From JACQNR01 sp049515175 (GTDB taxonomy: Bacteria > Acidobacteriota > Terriglobia > UBA7540): a stretch of 6,045 nt of DNA. Within the stretch, counting starts at the first letter, position 1. Each line of letters opens with the position of its first letter. Both the position numbers and the translations under genes were made by a program. Shown here in pieces: positions 6,019 through 6,045 of this stretch. Where the stretch lies: the NCBI GenBank assembly GCA_049515175.1, contig JBEKUI010000268.1:1-6045 (forward strand), read 5' to 3'. Under the pieces are notes generated by a model. The model was not told where the DNA came from, made no database searches, and saw only the letters and a list, made by a program, of their open reading frames with translations.

Positions 6019-6045
6019 TCCGACAGAGTTCACCAGCCGGCTCAC

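Larger units (their letters stand above)
5926..6045 (-). mobile_element. Group II intron, 3' end (partial; continues past the window)
   Basis: Read on the minus strand from the right edge, the sequence shows a short lead-in, a domain V hairpin (5986-6018), a domain VI hairpin (5937-5985) and a terminal CTCGACTCTAC segment. This order and spacing are those of the catalytic 3' end of bacterial group II introns. The 3' splice site should follow an A-pyrimidine dinucleotide; AC at 5932-5931 and AC at 5927-5926 are both possible, so the edge is uncertain by about five bases. The rest of the intron and any reverse transcriptase/maturase gene would be to the right of the window. Whether the element is complete and active, or a fragment, cannot be told. 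Confidence 0.82.

Noticed and set aside
5374..6045. A long minus-strand open frame of 223 codons across the regulator and the right edge.
   Set aside because: Its N-terminal part is a translation of intron domains V and VI (a GEPDARNGHVRFDE-like peptide often misannotated as a hypothetical protein), and the rest is antisense to the well-supported FCD regulator.

Overview
The window is bacterial DNA of moderately high GC. It carries six genes all on the + strand, with short gaps between them, and the start of an unrelated mobile RNA element at the right edge. The mix of genes (an SDR dehydrogenase, two M24 'pita-bread' hydrolases, a GATase1-like protein, an AspA/AstE-type deacylase and a GntR/FCD regulator) is what one meets in catabolic islands of soil or environmental bacteria with large genomes, such as Acidobacteriota or proteobacteria. 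Nothing in the sequence fixes the phylum, so that placement is only a guess.

Layout: an SDR oxidoreductase missing its extreme N-terminus (1-771); an M24 creatinase/prolidase-like hydrolase (816-1943); a GATase1-like protein of unknown function (1985-2791); a second, divergent M24 hydrolase (2817-3986); an AspA/AstE (M14-like) zinc deacylase (4056-5066); a 100-bp gap with a possible promoter and operator; and a GntR-family FCD regulator (5167-5916). Gaps between the first five genes are 44, 41, 25 and 69 bp and no terminator is visible between them, so they look like one transcription unit. The regulator may also have its own promoter.

Both M24 proteins keep all five metal ligands (Asp, Asp, His, Glu, Glu). 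Both have lost the His that precedes the metal site and is catalytic in PepP and creatinase, and both have lost the second His after the GHG motif. They are therefore unlikely to be ordinary proline peptidases. An M24 hydrolase next to an AspA/AstE deacylase recalls the ectoine degradation pair DoeA/DoeB (EutD/EutE), where the M24 enzyme opens a cyclic amidine and the deacylase removes the resulting N-acyl group. My inference is a related but undescribed pathway for an N-acylated or cyclic-amide compound, with the SDR oxidising an alcohol or reducing a ketone intermediate and the FCD regulator sensing a carboxylic-acid intermediate.

The last ~115 bp hold, on the minus strand, the 3' end of a group II intron: a clear domain V hairpin followed by a domain VI hairpin. 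It begins about 10-15 bp past the regulator's stop codon. The body of the intron, and any reverse transcriptase gene, would lie beyond the right edge.
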